This document shows positions 1 through 8,123 of a DNA stretch of 64,000 bases, in pieces; position 1 is the stretch's first letter; each line of letters starts with the position of its first letter. The position numbers were made by a program, and so were the translations under genes. The stretch is from the NCBI GenBank assembly GCA_910578975.1, contig CAJTRZ010000001.1, forward strand, positions 1 to 64,000, in the 5' to 3' direction. A model generated the notes under the pieces. The model made no database searches. It was not told where the DNA came from and saw only the letters and a program-made list of their open reading frames with translations. The stretch comes from an uncultured Eubacterium sp. Lineage in GTDB: Bacteria > Bacillota > Clostridia > Lachnospirales > Lachnospiraceae.

Positions 1-86
1 AATGTTCAAGTAATGAGGTGAATGTATTCCCTCTGTATTCGCTTTCAGCAGGAAATTCACCACCTCTACAAACCGAAATTTATAAA

Positions 87-3023
87 TTATTTAATTTTTT
101 TACTTCTAACTTTCTTTGAGTAAGCTCCGTAGACTTTTTTGCCTTTTACAACTTTATAAGCCTGAACACGGATATAATATCTCTTTCCTTTTTTCAGTTT
201 CTTAATTGTTGCACTTAATTTCTTAGTAGTAATTTTTTTAGCCTTTTTAAAGTTAGCTTTTAAAGAGTACTGGATTCTGTAACCTTGAGCTCCTTTTACT
301 CTCTTAAATTTTATTAATACTTTTTTCTTTCCTGCTTTTGTTTTTGTAATCTTTGTTTTTCCAGGTTTCTGTACAACAGACTGCGTCTTTGAGGTTGTAG
401 GATTAACTACTGATGGAACAGTAGGATTATTTCCACCCTGAGGCGTTGTAACTGGCTCTGTTGGTTTTTTAGTTGGCGCCGGTGTTGTTGGCACAGGTGT
501 CGTAACTTCTGTCTCAACAGTAACCTCATATTCTTCTGAACTGCGTTCCATTCCGTTAACCACAGCACTTACCACAATTTTATGTGTTCCTGCTGCAACG
601 GTAAGTGTTTTCTCATTAACTCCCGCCGGTTCATTCATTACTAGAATATTTCCATCCATATAAATATTATATTTTGCATTTTCATCAGCAATATCATCCC
701 ATTTAACTACAATAGTATCATATTCTGGTGAAGTCACTGAAACGTTCTTTGGTGCTTCCGGAAGAAGAGATTCTTTTCCCATTACTGCAAGCTCACATAA
801 ATGGTATCCATCAGAGCCCCAGTTGATACTGCCGTCAGCATTATAATGTCTTCCGTAATTTCCTGTAATAATATGCAATTTAACAAATCTTACCGTATCC
901 TGTGTATATTCTGTCATGTCTAATGCATCATTTCCAAATACCGGTCTTGTTTCATTTGAAAATGTTTTTAATTTTGCATTTTTTACATAAAATACTTTTT
1001 CATATGTCTCCTCTTCGCCTGTTGAAGATACATAGATTTCATATTCTGTTGCCGCATTGCTATTTGCCTCATACATCGAAATTACAGAATGAATATCATT
1101 TTTATCATATTCCTTTCCCAAATCATAAATAATATTTGCCTCATCATTATCCGGTCTGGTCTGTAAATATCCTGTATGGTGAGCATAATCCGTGTAAACG
1201 CCATTATTTAAAGCCCATACACCAGCACTGATATCCTGAGAGCCTGTTAAATAATTATCTTTATAATTATCATTGTCACATATAGCTGTTACATCGCTAT
1301 GCTTACTCTTTAATGCAAGATTTAATGATGTATTAACGTAATTAATATACCCATCTACTACAACACTTTTTGTAATTCCTTTTGACATCCAGCCATCTTC
1401 CAAAGTACTTACTTTAATTTCATATGTCCCTGCCTCAATACCGTCATATTCATACTCTACACCAGCCTTTGCTTCTGTATTAATATTTTGGCCCGCAAAG
1501 CTCACAACATATGTTGCGTCTTCCTGCTCTTCTCCTGCTACGATTGTATATTTAATCTTATCCAGATTTGATGTGTCTACGATAACATCTGCTGCATTCG
1601 GAATATTAGAGCCTACAATTGTTGGCTCATCTGTATCTGCAATTACACATACTTCGTTTACTACATATCCCCAGTTGCTCGCACCACCGGAAAGAGTTAT
1701 CTTCACAAATCTTACAGCTTTCTCTGCATAATTCTGAAGTTTATTTAGTGGTACTCTGTTAAAAGCACAGAAATTTTCAGATTTTGCTAAATAAACATAT
1801 CCCGTTTTATTTCCAACTTCTGTATACTGCATTCCATCAAGGGAAAATTCTACTTTGGTATCAGATGCATAGGTGCTGGCATTTGTATGCGCTAATATGA
1901 CTTCTTTCATTTCTTCCGGAGTATAATACTCACCTAAATCAATCACAAAATATTGTGGAGAACCAGCTCCTGTTCTCATCGCCACATCCGCTCCCTCTCC
2001 TGTACGAGGTGTTCCATCTAAAGCCATTGCTGCTGTAGCCAATGAATGTCCTTCATAGATACTGCTCATCTCAACAATTTTTGCCGGATAACCACCAGCA
2101 TAAGCATTTGCAACATTTCTCTTTAAACGTATCAGATTTCCAATATCATCAATATTAATACTTTCACTTCTGATTCCTTCTGAAGCAGCACCATTATAAC
2201 AAGCTACTACTCTAACTGTCCATATACCTGCAAACAAATTTTCAACTACATAATCTTTTCCTGCATCTACGCCATATCCGATAATTCTGTCATTTATACC
2301 ATTTTCCAGATACACAATATATTTGTAATCTTCCTGATTATCTCCAGCCTGAATATTATATTTTATCGTATTGTAATCCGGTGATGTCACTGTAACACCT
2401 GCTGCTTCATCACACTTTTCTACTTCTATTTGTGCTGCATCTTCATTAATATCTAACACCGCAATTTCTGTTATCTGGACTCCCCATGTATATGAATCCG
2501 GATAAAACAATCTGATATATCTGACAGCATTTCCTTCTGCATCTGCTAAAGATGTTACTTCTATCAAATTATTATTTGTGCAGGCATCCTTTACATGTGC
2601 CCCTTCTACTGATTTTGCATCTGTAAAATCCAGTCCATTAGCAGAAATCTGTATCTTATATCCTTTTACAGGTGTATCTCCATCACTATTTTCTTTGTAT
2701 CCTACTACCAATTGGTCTAAAGTAGATAAATCATATACTTTACCCAAATCAATTTGATAATATGTTCCTGCTTTCCCAAATGTCGTAGCAGCGTGTTCGC
2801 CACCCGGGGTAAATTTTCCATCTGTAAGACAAGCTGCATTGCCTTCCTGCATAGATGGAGCTACCTCAACGCTTTTATTCAGTGCTAAATTATACTGTGC
2901 ACTCGCAACCATCTGTTCTGTTGTCATATCTGCTTTTACGGAAATATTTGTAAAAATAGCAGACGAAAACACCATTGTCGCTGACAAAAATACTGACAAT
3001 AGTTTTGATAATGTTTTTCTCAT
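87..3023 (-). CDS. Secreted multidomain discoidin-like (F5/8 type C) and Fn3 protein
   Basis: This is probably an extracellular carbohydrate- or surface-binding protein. Residues 1-32 form a signal peptide (basic MRK start, hydrophobic stretch, cleavage near VKA-D). Three F5/8 type C-like segments follow at about 38-195, 300-465 and 570-760, recognised by an N-terminal LALN/LDG pattern, YxQIDLG or YFVIDLG strands and VRYIRLF or VRFVKI strands. Short beta-sandwich linkers beginning V-TSP-Y-TI separate them. A Thr/Pro-rich spacer lies at about 850-885 and a very lysine-rich Fn3-like domain at about 890-978. There is no LPXTG sorting signal and no catalytic domain, so attachment may rely on the basic C-terminal domain. 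AGGAGG precedes the ATG. It has its own promoter and appears monocistronic. The ligand is unknown. Confidence 0.8.
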   Translation of the reverse strand: MRKTLSKLLSVFLSATMVFSSAIFTNISVKADMTTEQMVASAQYNLALNKSVEVAPSMQEGNAACLTDGKFTPGGEHAATTFGKAGTYYQIDLGKVYDLSTLDQLVVGYKENSDGDTPVKGYKIQISANGLDFTDAKSVEGAHVKDACTNNNLIEVTSLADAEGNAVRYIRLFYPDSYTWGVQITEIAVLDINEDAAQIEVEKCDEAAGVTVTSPDYNTIKYNIQAGDNQEDYKYIVYLENGINDRIIGYGVDAGKDYVVENLFAGIWTVRVVACYNGAASEGIRSESINIDDIGNLIRLKRNVANAYAGGYPAKIVEMSSIYEGHSLATAAMALDGTPRTGEGADVAMRTGAGSPQYFVIDLGEYYTPEEMKEVILAHTNASTYASDTKVEFSLDGMQYTEVGNKTGYVYLAKSENFCAFNRVPLNKLQNYAEKAVRFVKITLSGGASNWGYVVNEVCVIADTDEPTIVGSNIPNAADVIVDTSNLDKIKYTIVAGEEQEDATYVVSFAGQNINTEAKAGVEYEYDGIEAGTYEIKVSTLEDGWMSKGITKSVVVDGYINYVNTSLNLALKSKHSDVTAICDNDNYKDNYLTGSQDISAGVWALNNGVYTDYAHHTGYLQTRPDNDEANIIYDLGKEYDKNDIHSVISMYEANSNAATEYEIYVSSTGEEETYEKVFYVKNAKLKTFSNETRPVFGNDALDMTEYTQDTVRFVKLHIITGNYGRHYNADGSINWGSDGYHLCELAVMGKESLLPEAPKNVSVTSPEYDTIVVKWDDIADENAKYNIYMDGNILVMNEPAGVNEKTLTVAAGTHKIVVSAVVNGMERSSEEYEVTVETEVTTPVPTTPAPTKKPTEPVTTPQGGNNPTVPSVVNPTTSKTQSVVQKPGKTKITKTKAGKKKVLIKFKRVKGAQGYRIQYSLKANFKKAKKITTKKLSATIKKLKKGKRYYIRVQAYKVVKGKKVYGAYSKKVRSKKIK

Positions 3024-3091
3024 ATCTGTTCCTCCTATAGATAATTATTTATCCTTCTAGGAACATAATTTCCGACCTTTCAATTACTATA

Positions 3092-3120
3092 ATTATACAA
3101 AAACGACTATCATATTTCAA
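3092..3120 (-). promoter_or_regulatory. Sigma-A promoter of the secreted discoidin protein gene
   Basis: On the minus strand TTGAAA (3115-3120) and TATAAT (3092-3097) are separated by exactly 17 bp. The likely transcript start is near 3085, leaving a leader of about 60 nt before the ATG at 3023. Confidence 0.7.
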
Positions 3121-3131
3121 TATGATAATCG
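3104..3131. promoter_or_regulatory. 28-bp near-perfect palindrome over the -35 box
   Basis: Arms CGACTATCATAT and ATATGATAATCG flank a 4-nt centre, with one mismatched pair. The palindrome covers the -35 hexamer of the neighbouring promoter, a typical place for a repressor operator. No cognate regulator is adjacent. Confidence 0.4.
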
Positions 3132-3191
3132 TCTAATAAACAACGGTATTTTTTGTAGAAAGTCTCTAAACAATAGATTTTTTCACTCTAT

Positions 3192-3875
3192 TTATAACTT
3201 TTCACGTATCATCAACAGGCAAGAAATAATTAACAATAAGCTTGACATCCATATTGCCCGAAATCCAAACCATATTGTCATGATTCCTCCGATTCCTGCA
3301 CCTATAGCAAAGACAAAAATTATTCCATAATAATATACAGCTTTTCGCAAAGATTCTTTATTCCTATCCCTTATATAGGCAAATAAACTTTCTGTTCCAC
3401 TTCTCAAATTACCAATACACATAGTACTTGCATAGCCATATCCATTCATCTTACGAAATGTCTGAACCTGCATAGAACACGTAAAAGATACTAACATTGT
3501 TGCAATAAGATTCCACTTCGACGGCATAAAGCCCACAGAAAATAATATAACAATCTCAAGTATGACTACAATCTGCCGCCAATGTATTCTCTTGGAATTT
3601 TTATATTTACTTTGAATATGTTCTGCTACCAACACTCCCAGCGCAAAAGCCAAAATAGGAAAGAAATAATGAAACGCTGTTTTCCACTGCCCCATCATAA
3701 AATGCTGACTCATAAGAACTACATTTCCCGTTTGTGCATTAGAAAAAACCTCATCCCTGACATTATATGTATAAGCATCTTGAAATCCTCCTGAAATTGC
3801 TAAAACAGCACTGACAAGAAAAGTTTCTGATGTTTGTATCTTTGTTTTTTGTTCTGCTAATCTATTTCCCTGCAT
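3192..3875 (-). CDS. YoaK/DUF1275 family membrane protein
   Basis: This is an integral membrane protein of the YoaK (DUF1275) family, whose function is unknown. The 227-aa length fits the family. The sequence shows about six hydrophobic segments and the characteristic stretch in which a Gly-Gly-Phe-Asp-Ala-Tyr-like motif (SGGFQDAYTY, about residues 29-38) is followed by AQTGNVV, where family members usually have S/A-x-TGN. A further family signature, about residues 135-160, has QxFRKMNGYGYASTMCIGNLR. GGAG lies 9 nt before the ATG. It is a single gene between two independently promoted genes. Confidence 0.8.
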   Translation of the reverse strand: MQGNRLAEQKTKIQTSETFLVSAVLAISGGFQDAYTYNVRDEVFSNAQTGNVVLMSQHFMMGQWKTAFHYFFPILAFALGVLVAEHIQSKYKNSKRIHWRQIVVILEIVILFSVGFMPSKWNLIATMLVSFTCSMQVQTFRKMNGYGYASTMCIGNLRSGTESLFAYIRDRNKESLRKAVYYYGIIFVFAIGAGIGGIMTIWFGFRAIWMSSLLLIISCLLMIREKL

Positions 3876-3952
3876 CCTTATACTCCTTCTTTTCCTTTGT
3901 TAGTATATCCTTAGTTTTATCGGAAATCAAGAAAATGAATTTGCTTTTGTTA

Positions 3953-4630
3953 TTATTCTGTTTGTCTTTCTTTCATTCTTCTCCAATTAAAGAAGCCATA
4001 CATATCATTGATGAAAAACATCACGAAACATATTATCATTGGAAGATACGAAATATTCTCCATTGAAGCCATAATCCAAAGAACAATCAGCACAATATCA
4101 TTTGCCGCATAAGATAAAGCATAAGCACTACTTCTTAAATACATAAAAAATGACGCAAGAAAACTTGTTGTAATAGATATCGTGCTTACAATTAAATTAG
4201 TAGTTCCAAAATATTTCAGTACAAAATAAAATAAAAATGTCACAATAAATGACAGCAAAACTACCATTACAATCTGTCTTTTTGAAAGATGCGCTACTTT
4301 TACTTCTTTTTCATCATAAGGATTTCTAATCCATGATACTACAGACATCAATGCAATCGGCATTGTCATTCCAAGATAGGTTATCATTTCACCATAATAA
4401 TCAAAGGAATAAGATATAATCGCATACAAAATACTAAAAACCACGGTTAAAACTTGTCCTATTACATCTCCCTTTGAAACAAATATTAATGCTGTCACCC
4501 CTATCAGAGATGCTATCAAAGTCAAATAATCATCTGTCCCACCTATTATAAAAGAACCAGTTACCACTACCAAAGAAAAAATCCATAACCCTGATTCAAA
4601 TCTTGTTAAGTTCTTAATAGATTTTATCAT
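3953..4630 (-). CDS. pnuC: PnuC-type nicotinamide riboside (vitamin) transporter
   Basis: PnuC proteins move nicotinamide riboside or related vitamins by facilitated diffusion, with trapping by phosphorylation inside the cell. The 225-aa product has about seven membrane segments. The C-terminal region contains the family pattern WIMASMENISYLPMIICFVMFFINDMYGFFNW, in which the Asn-Asp-x-x-Gly-x-x-x-Trp end is typical of PnuC; only this family signature supports the call. The Pnu family also includes transporters for thiamine (PnuT) and riboflavin (PnuX), so substrate is inferred. The start has AGGAGAGG upstream. A strong promoter and a 150-nt folded leader precede it, which suggests ligand-controlled expression. 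No NAD salvage gene lies nearby. Confidence 0.8.
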   Translation of the reverse strand: MIKSIKNLTRFESGLWIFSLVVVTGSFIIGGTDDYLTLIASLIGVTALIFVSKGDVIGQVLTVVFSILYAIISYSFDYYGEMITYLGMTMPIALMSVVSWIRNPYDEKEVKVAHLSKRQIVMVVLLSFIVTFLFYFVLKYFGTTNLIVSTISITTSFLASFFMYLRSSAYALSYAANDIVLIVLWIMASMENISYLPMIICFVMFFINDMYGFFNWRRMKERQTE

Positions 4631-4682
4631 CTTTTCCTCTCCTCAATTTTATTTACAAAGAAACAGCTGCGTTATTAATAAA

Positions 4683-4782
4683 TGTTTTCCAAAAGAAAAC
4701 ACCCCCTGCACATCTTCAAAGACCTAACGATGTACAACGAGTGTTTTCACTCACTACCCGGTGGCAGTTTCCTATTTATTTG
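4683..4782 (-). promoter_or_regulatory. Structured 5' leader of pnuC, candidate riboswitch of unknown class
   Basis: The leader between the predicted transcript start (about 4781) and pnuC contains three clear stem-loops: GAGUG/CACUC at 4739-4752, GCACAUC paired with GAUGUAC at 4708-4735, and a 7-bp stem at 4683-4701. The segment CUGCCACC near the 5' end could alternatively pair with GCAG and GGUG further down, which would give a switch. I could not match it to the TPP, FMN, preQ1, ZTP or SAM consensus. Confidence 0.4.
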
Positions 4783-4787
4783 AAAAT

Positions 4788-4816
4788 AGTATAACATGAG
4801 TTCCGATAAATTTCAA
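4788..4816 (-). promoter_or_regulatory. Sigma-A promoter of pnuC
   Basis: Minus-strand TTGAAA (4811-4816) and TATACT (4788-4793) are spaced 17 bp apart, placing the start near 4781 and leaving a leader of about 150 nt. It is back-to-back with the csp promoter. Confidence 0.7.
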
Positions 4817-4837
4817 TTACAACGACATAAATTTACG

Positions 4838-4867
4838 TTACACATTTCCTCCAATCTGTGATATACT
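4838..4867 (+). promoter_or_regulatory. Promoter of the cold-shock gene
   Basis: TTACAC (4838-4843) and TATACT (4862-4867) have an 18-bp spacer. Transcription from about 4874 gives a 5' untranslated region of about 135 nt, the long leader typical of csp mRNAs. Confidence 0.55.
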
Positions 4868-5009
4868 ATTTAGGTAAAAGAAATAATATAGTTGCAGAGT
4901 ATCATTGGTATTAGTTAATTGTATTATCACTTATGTACAAAAAACTAATATACAATGATTTTTTTATACATTTGTGTCTTCTTTTTCAATAATATAAGGA
5001 GGTACTAAA

Positions 5010-5213
5010 ATGAGTACAGGTAAAGTAAAATGGTTTAATTCAGAAAAGGGATATGGTTTCATTACTATTGATGATACAAAGGAAGATATCTTTGTTCATT
5101 ACTCAGCTATTGAAACAGAAGGTTTTAAGTCTTTAGAGGAAGGGCAAAGCGTAAGTTTTGAGACTACAGAAGGTAAGTCTGGTCCTCAGGCTTCCTGTGT
5201 AACAATTCTTTAA
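5010..5213 (+). CDS. Cold-shock protein, CspA family
   Basis: This 67-aa protein is a single OB-fold cold-shock domain that binds single-stranded RNA/DNA and melts mRNA structure. Both nucleic-acid-binding motifs are visible: RNP1-like KGYGFIT (about residues 13-19) and RNP2-like DIFVHYSAI (about 26-34), with KWFN at 8-11. An ideal AAGGAGGT lies at 4996-5003. The gene is monocistronic with its own promoter, long leader and terminator. Usual family size is 65-70 aa. Confidence 0.95.
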   Translation: MSTGKVKWFNSEKGYGFITIDDTKEDIFVHYSAIETEGFKSLEEGQSVSFETTEGKSGPQASCVTIL

Positions 5214-5231
5214 AATTATATCAACCTAAAA

Positions 5232-5266
5232 AAGTGCTCCTGAATTACATCAGGAGCATTTATTTT
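5232..5266. terminator. Bidirectional terminator between csp and uppS-like gene
   Basis: GCTCCTGA (5236-5243) pairs with TCAGGAGC (5250-5257). A-tracts and T-tracts lie on both sides, so it can end both the csp transcript and the convergent minus-strand transcript. Confidence 0.85.
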
Positions 5267-5888
5267 ATCCACCTAGGGTTACATCCTGTCTGTCATACCA
5301 TTCCAATGCGTTAATAAAATCTTCATCACTATAATCTGGCCATAAATGTTCTTCCACATAAAAGTCTGAATAAACGGACTGAATGGGTAAAAATCCCGAC
5401 AGCCTTCTCATACCTCCCCAGCGAATAATTAAATCTATCCGTGATATATCCCACGAAAACGGACGTCCTTCATCTTTCATATGAGACAAATCCCATTTCC
5501 ATCCATAGTTTACAAGAATATTTACACGAATTCCTCCACCATGTACTGGTGTTCGTGTAGTGTAAGGCAATAATTCTTCCGGAAAACTTTTTGATTCAGT
5601 ATTTCCAATAACCAACAAATCCGCACCCTCACTCGTCAGCATATCTACCGCCTTTACACACGCCTTTTTAAATGCCTGCACCTGTTCCTTTGGGCGTTTA
5701 CAATTGTCCACTGTAAAACCATAATAAGTTATTTCTTTAATCCCGTACTCTTTTGCACGTTGTAATATTTTAATTCCCGGAATCAATCCATATTCATATC
5801 CGTCCTGCTTTTCCATACTATTTGCCACTGCCCAGCGACGGTTTCCATCAGGAATGATCCCTATATGTTCTGGTCTATGTTTACTCAT
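5265..5888 (-). CDS. Divergent short cis-prenyltransferase (UppS family)
   Basis: This is a member of the cis-isoprenyl diphosphate synthase family, which makes polyprenyl carriers such as undecaprenyl diphosphate. The N-terminal signature reads HIGIIPDGNRRWA instead of the usual IMDGNGRWA: the catalytic Asp-Gly-Asn is kept, but the preceding Met is Pro and the Gly after Asn is Arg. The C-terminal region RRLSGFLPIQSVYSDFYV...WPDY matches the conserved Arg/Ser segment that binds the homoallylic substrate. With the start at 5888, set by GAGGAGG directly upstream, it has 207 aa, shorter than typical UppS (about 240-260). It is probably a paralogue with a different product, not the housekeeping enzyme. 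It lies 52 nt after the MATE gene. Confidence 0.75.
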   Translation of the reverse strand: MSKHRPEHIGIIPDGNRRWAVANSMEKQDGYEYGLIPGIKILQRAKEYGIKEITYYGFTVDNCKRPKEQVQAFKKACVKAVDMLTSEGADLLVIGNTESKSFPEELLPYTTRTPVHGGGIRVNILVNYGWKWDLSHMKDEGRPFSWDISRIDLIIRWGGMRRLSGFLPIQSVYSDFYVEEHLWPDYSDEDFINALEWYDRQDVTLGG

Positions 5889-5940
5889 ATGCTCCTCCTC
5901 ATAAATAGTATTTACCAATTCATGAAAAAATTGCATATAA

Positions 5941-7269
5941 TTATATTCCTCTTCTAATCTTCATATAATATATAACTCCAACTATATCTGCCAAAAACCA
6001 GCCAATAGGAATAGCTCCCCAAATACCTAGCACTCCAATAGATGAAACTCCGGAAAGTATATATGCAAGAACCACTCTCGTACCTAAAGAACAAATTATA
6101 AGAATCACGGACATTCCTGGTTTTTCAATCGCACGATAATATCCATAAAGCATAAATAATAGTCCTATTCCAAAATAAAATACTGCTTCTATCCTTAAGT
6201 ATGTTACTCCTGTTAATATTACATCTATATTTTGGGATTCCACAAAAACATTCATCAATGGTTTTGCAAATATGCACACTACCAAGCTAATCATCGCACA
6301 AAAGAGAAAAACGCAAATAACTGAACTCTTAATTCCCTTTTTTATGCGTTCCTTCCTACCAGCACCATAATTCTGTGCAACAAAAATAGAAAATGCATTG
6401 CCAAAATCCTGTACAGGCATATAAGCAAGTGTGTCAATTTTCACCGCTGCTGCAAATGCTGCCATTACTACCGTACCAAAACTATTTACTAACCCCTGTA
6501 TCATCAAAATTCCAAAATTCATTACTGACTGCTGTAAACAAGTTAAAAAAGATAGGTTGAAAATGCTTCTTAATATATCTGCATCCCATTGCATATGTAC
6601 TCTCTTTACACGGAGAATAGGGAAACGGATATAATAATATATCATTATTCCTATTGCTGATACAAACTGTGCAATCACTGTAGCAACTGCAGCTCCGGAA
6701 ACACCCCAGTGGCATACCATAACAAATACAACGTCCAATACAATATTGAAGACAACCGACACACCTAAAAATACTAAAGGTATCACTGAATTTCCAACTG
6801 CACGTAATAAATTTGCAAAAAAATTATAAACAAATGTTGCTGTAATTCCTATAAAAATAAACAGGAGATATTCTCGCATCAATCCATGTATCTCTATTGG
6901 CACATGTAATATCTTTATAATCCAGTCAACACTTGCAAAAACAAAAATATTTAAAACAAGTGTTAATATTCCCACGAGAAAAAAGGACTGAAAAATCCCT
7001 TTTCTCAGATTTTCATAGTCCTTTTTCCCAAATTGAATTGCAAAATAAGCACTGCTTCCCATACAGAGTCCAATAAGAATGGACGTCAGAAATGTCATTA
7101 GTGTATAAGAAGAACCCACTGCAGCCAATGCATCCGTTCCTAAGAACCTCCCTACAATCATGGTATCTGCCACATTATAAAACTGCTGTAGAACATTTCC
7201 AAACATTAGCGGAAGAGCGAATCTTAATAATTTCATTGTAATTTTTCCTGTAGTTAAATCCTCATTCAT
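5941..7269 (-). CDS. MATE family multidrug/cation efflux transporter
   Basis: This is a polytopic inner-membrane exporter of the MATE family, which couples Na+ or H+ influx to export of drugs or metabolites. The 442-aa product has twelve predicted membrane segments in two related halves. The first begins with the family pattern ALPLMFGNVLQQFYNVADTMIVGRFLG (about residues 18-44), and the second with LQQSVMNFGILMIQGLVN (about 255-272). Substrate cannot be predicted. It precedes the uppS-like gene on the same strand by 52 nt and may be co-transcribed with it. Confidence 0.9.
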   Translation of the reverse strand: MNEDLTTGKITMKLLRFALPLMFGNVLQQFYNVADTMIVGRFLGTDALAAVGSSYTLMTFLTSILIGLCMGSSAYFAIQFGKKDYENLRKGIFQSFFLVGILTLVLNIFVFASVDWIIKILHVPIEIHGLMREYLLFIFIGITATFVYNFFANLLRAVGNSVIPLVFLGVSVVFNIVLDVVFVMVCHWGVSGAAVATVIAQFVSAIGIMIYYYIRFPILRVKRVHMQWDADILRSIFNLSFLTCLQQSVMNFGILMIQGLVNSFGTVVMAAFAAAVKIDTLAYMPVQDFGNAFSIFVAQNYGAGRKERIKKGIKSSVICVFLFCAMISLVVCIFAKPLMNVFVESQNIDVILTGVTYLRIEAVFYFGIGLLFMLYGYYRAIEKPGMSVILIICSLGTRVVLAYILSGVSSIGVLGIWGAIPIGWFLADIVGVIYYMKIRRGI

Positions 7270-7348
7270 CCTGCTATGCTTCTTTCCACAAAAAATATTT
7301 TGCTTACGTAATCTTTTCGCTTATTCTACCATATGTTTATATTTTTTT

Positions 7349-7552
7349 CTATTTATTCTTTTCATCTCGTTCTTGTACTAATGATTCAACCAACCGTTGT
7401 ACATTGTCCAAGCAGGTACCACATACCGTTCCGGCACCAGTCTCCATCTGTACTTCTTCTAATGTACTTGCACCATTATCTACTGCTTCTTTAATCATAC
7501 CATTAGTAACATTCATACAGTAACATACAACCATATCCCAATCCATACTCAA
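7349..7552 (-). CDS. BFD-like [2Fe-2S]-binding protein
   Basis: This small 67-aa protein resembles bacterioferritin-associated ferredoxin (BFD-like [2Fe-2S] domain). The four expected cysteines appear as C-x-C near the N terminus (VVCYCMNV) and C-x-x-C further on (GTVCGTCLDNV), with the helix TNGMIKEAVDNGASTLEEVQMETGAG between them. BFD domains serve as electron carriers or as modules in iron release and copper or nitrogen enzymes. No partner gene is adjacent. A good Shine-Dalgarno AGGAGG lies upstream. It is the last ordinary gene before the island. Confidence 0.85.
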   Translation of the reverse strand: MSMDWDMVVCYCMNVTNGMIKEAVDNGASTLEEVQMETGAGTVCGTCLDNVQRLVESLVQERDEKNK

Positions 7553-7863
7553 ATTCCTCCTTTTTTTGTTAGGATTTGCAGATTAGAGAGATTTATACAT
7601 GGGGAATTTCAAGTCTGTTTGTTTCGCTAATTTTTTTAGACATTTCACATTCCTATGAACGCAAAAAAAGACACAACTGCAAGTATACTTGCATTGTGTC
7701 TTTCCATACGTTCGCACGCAATATTATCTCTTTATTAACGTTTTGAGAACGGGAAAAGCCCGAAGATATAGGGTTTGTGGTATATGTTGTTGCATACCTG
7801 TTACTTATACAGGACTATCCAACACTACCCACAACAACCAATCACGTTTTCAAAGAAAGGATA
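7553..7863. other. Island left border, no gene recognised
   Basis: This stretch holds a strong minus-strand terminator-like hairpin (7663-7703). Between about 7755 and 7830 there are short stems on the plus strand (CGGG/CCCG near 7757-7770 and CCTGT/ACAGG near 7797-7815) that may be a leader of the next plus-strand gene. Short open frames here show no recognisable domain. Confidence 0.4.
7663..7703 (-). terminator. Strong hairpin with minus-strand U-tract
   Basis: AAAGACACAA (7667-7676) pairs with TTGTGTCTTT (7694-7703), enclosing a second palindrome TGCAAGTATACTTGCA. On the minus strand seven U residues follow. It probably ends leftward transcription coming out of the island. Confidence 0.65.
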
Positions 7864-7869
7864 ATGATT

Positions 7870-8112
7870 ATGAGTAAAATAATATTTGCAATGTACAATC
7901 CAGAAACCGACACCGTCGAAGTCACTGTTGATAACCAGTTCCACATCTCCTTCAACTGCCGAAACTGTAATGCTCAAGTCAAATTGGCAGACCCTCTTGA
8001 TATCTCTTATCTTAACCGTCTTGCAAGGGAAGAACCGGGATTCTATGCCAGTCTTGCTTCACGAAAAGGTGGGTTGCAAGGTTATGTGGATGCGATGGGG
8101 GAGTTTAATTAG
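7870..8112 (+). CDS. Small uncharacterised protein, possibly DUF6061-like
   Basis: This product of about 80 aa has no catalytic motif. It resembles the small DUF6061-type proteins of clostridial mobile elements in layout: an N-terminal strand pair with YNPETDTVEVTVD, a Cys-x-x-Cys (FNCRNCNAQ) and a C-terminal REEPGFYASL...LQGYVD segment. The family assignment is tentative. AAAGG at 7856-7860 lies 9 nt before the ATG at 7870; an ATG at 7864 is only 3 nt away and less likely. It ends 11 nt from the stop of the convergent SIR2 gene. Confidence 0.5.
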   Translation: MSKIIFAMYNPETDTVEVTVDNQFHISFNCRNCNAQVKLADPLDISYLNRLAREEPGFYASLASRKGGLQGYVDAMGEFN

Positions 8113-8123
8113 GACTCCTCTCC

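Noticed and set aside
1..86. Stem GGTGAAT/ATTCACC at the left edge suggesting a terminator or cobalamin-type element
   Set aside because: There is no U-tract, the loop is long and no B12-box sequence is present. Too little context is visible at the window edge.
4683..4782. TPP, FMN, preQ1 or ZTP riboswitch before pnuC
   Set aside because: CCACCGGG is reminiscent of part of the ZTP motif, but the other conserved segments (for example CUGAGA for TPP or the 3' CCGCCUGGGC of ZTP) are missing.
7777..7869. Longer start for the small plus-strand protein at 7777
   Set aside because: There is no ribosome binding site at 7777. AAAGG at 7856-7860 fits the ATG at 7870, and the extra N-terminal residues do not look conserved.
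7689..7877. 62-codon plus-strand frame before the DUF6061-like gene
   Set aside because: No ribosome binding site, overlap with a hairpin, and no recognisable domain.
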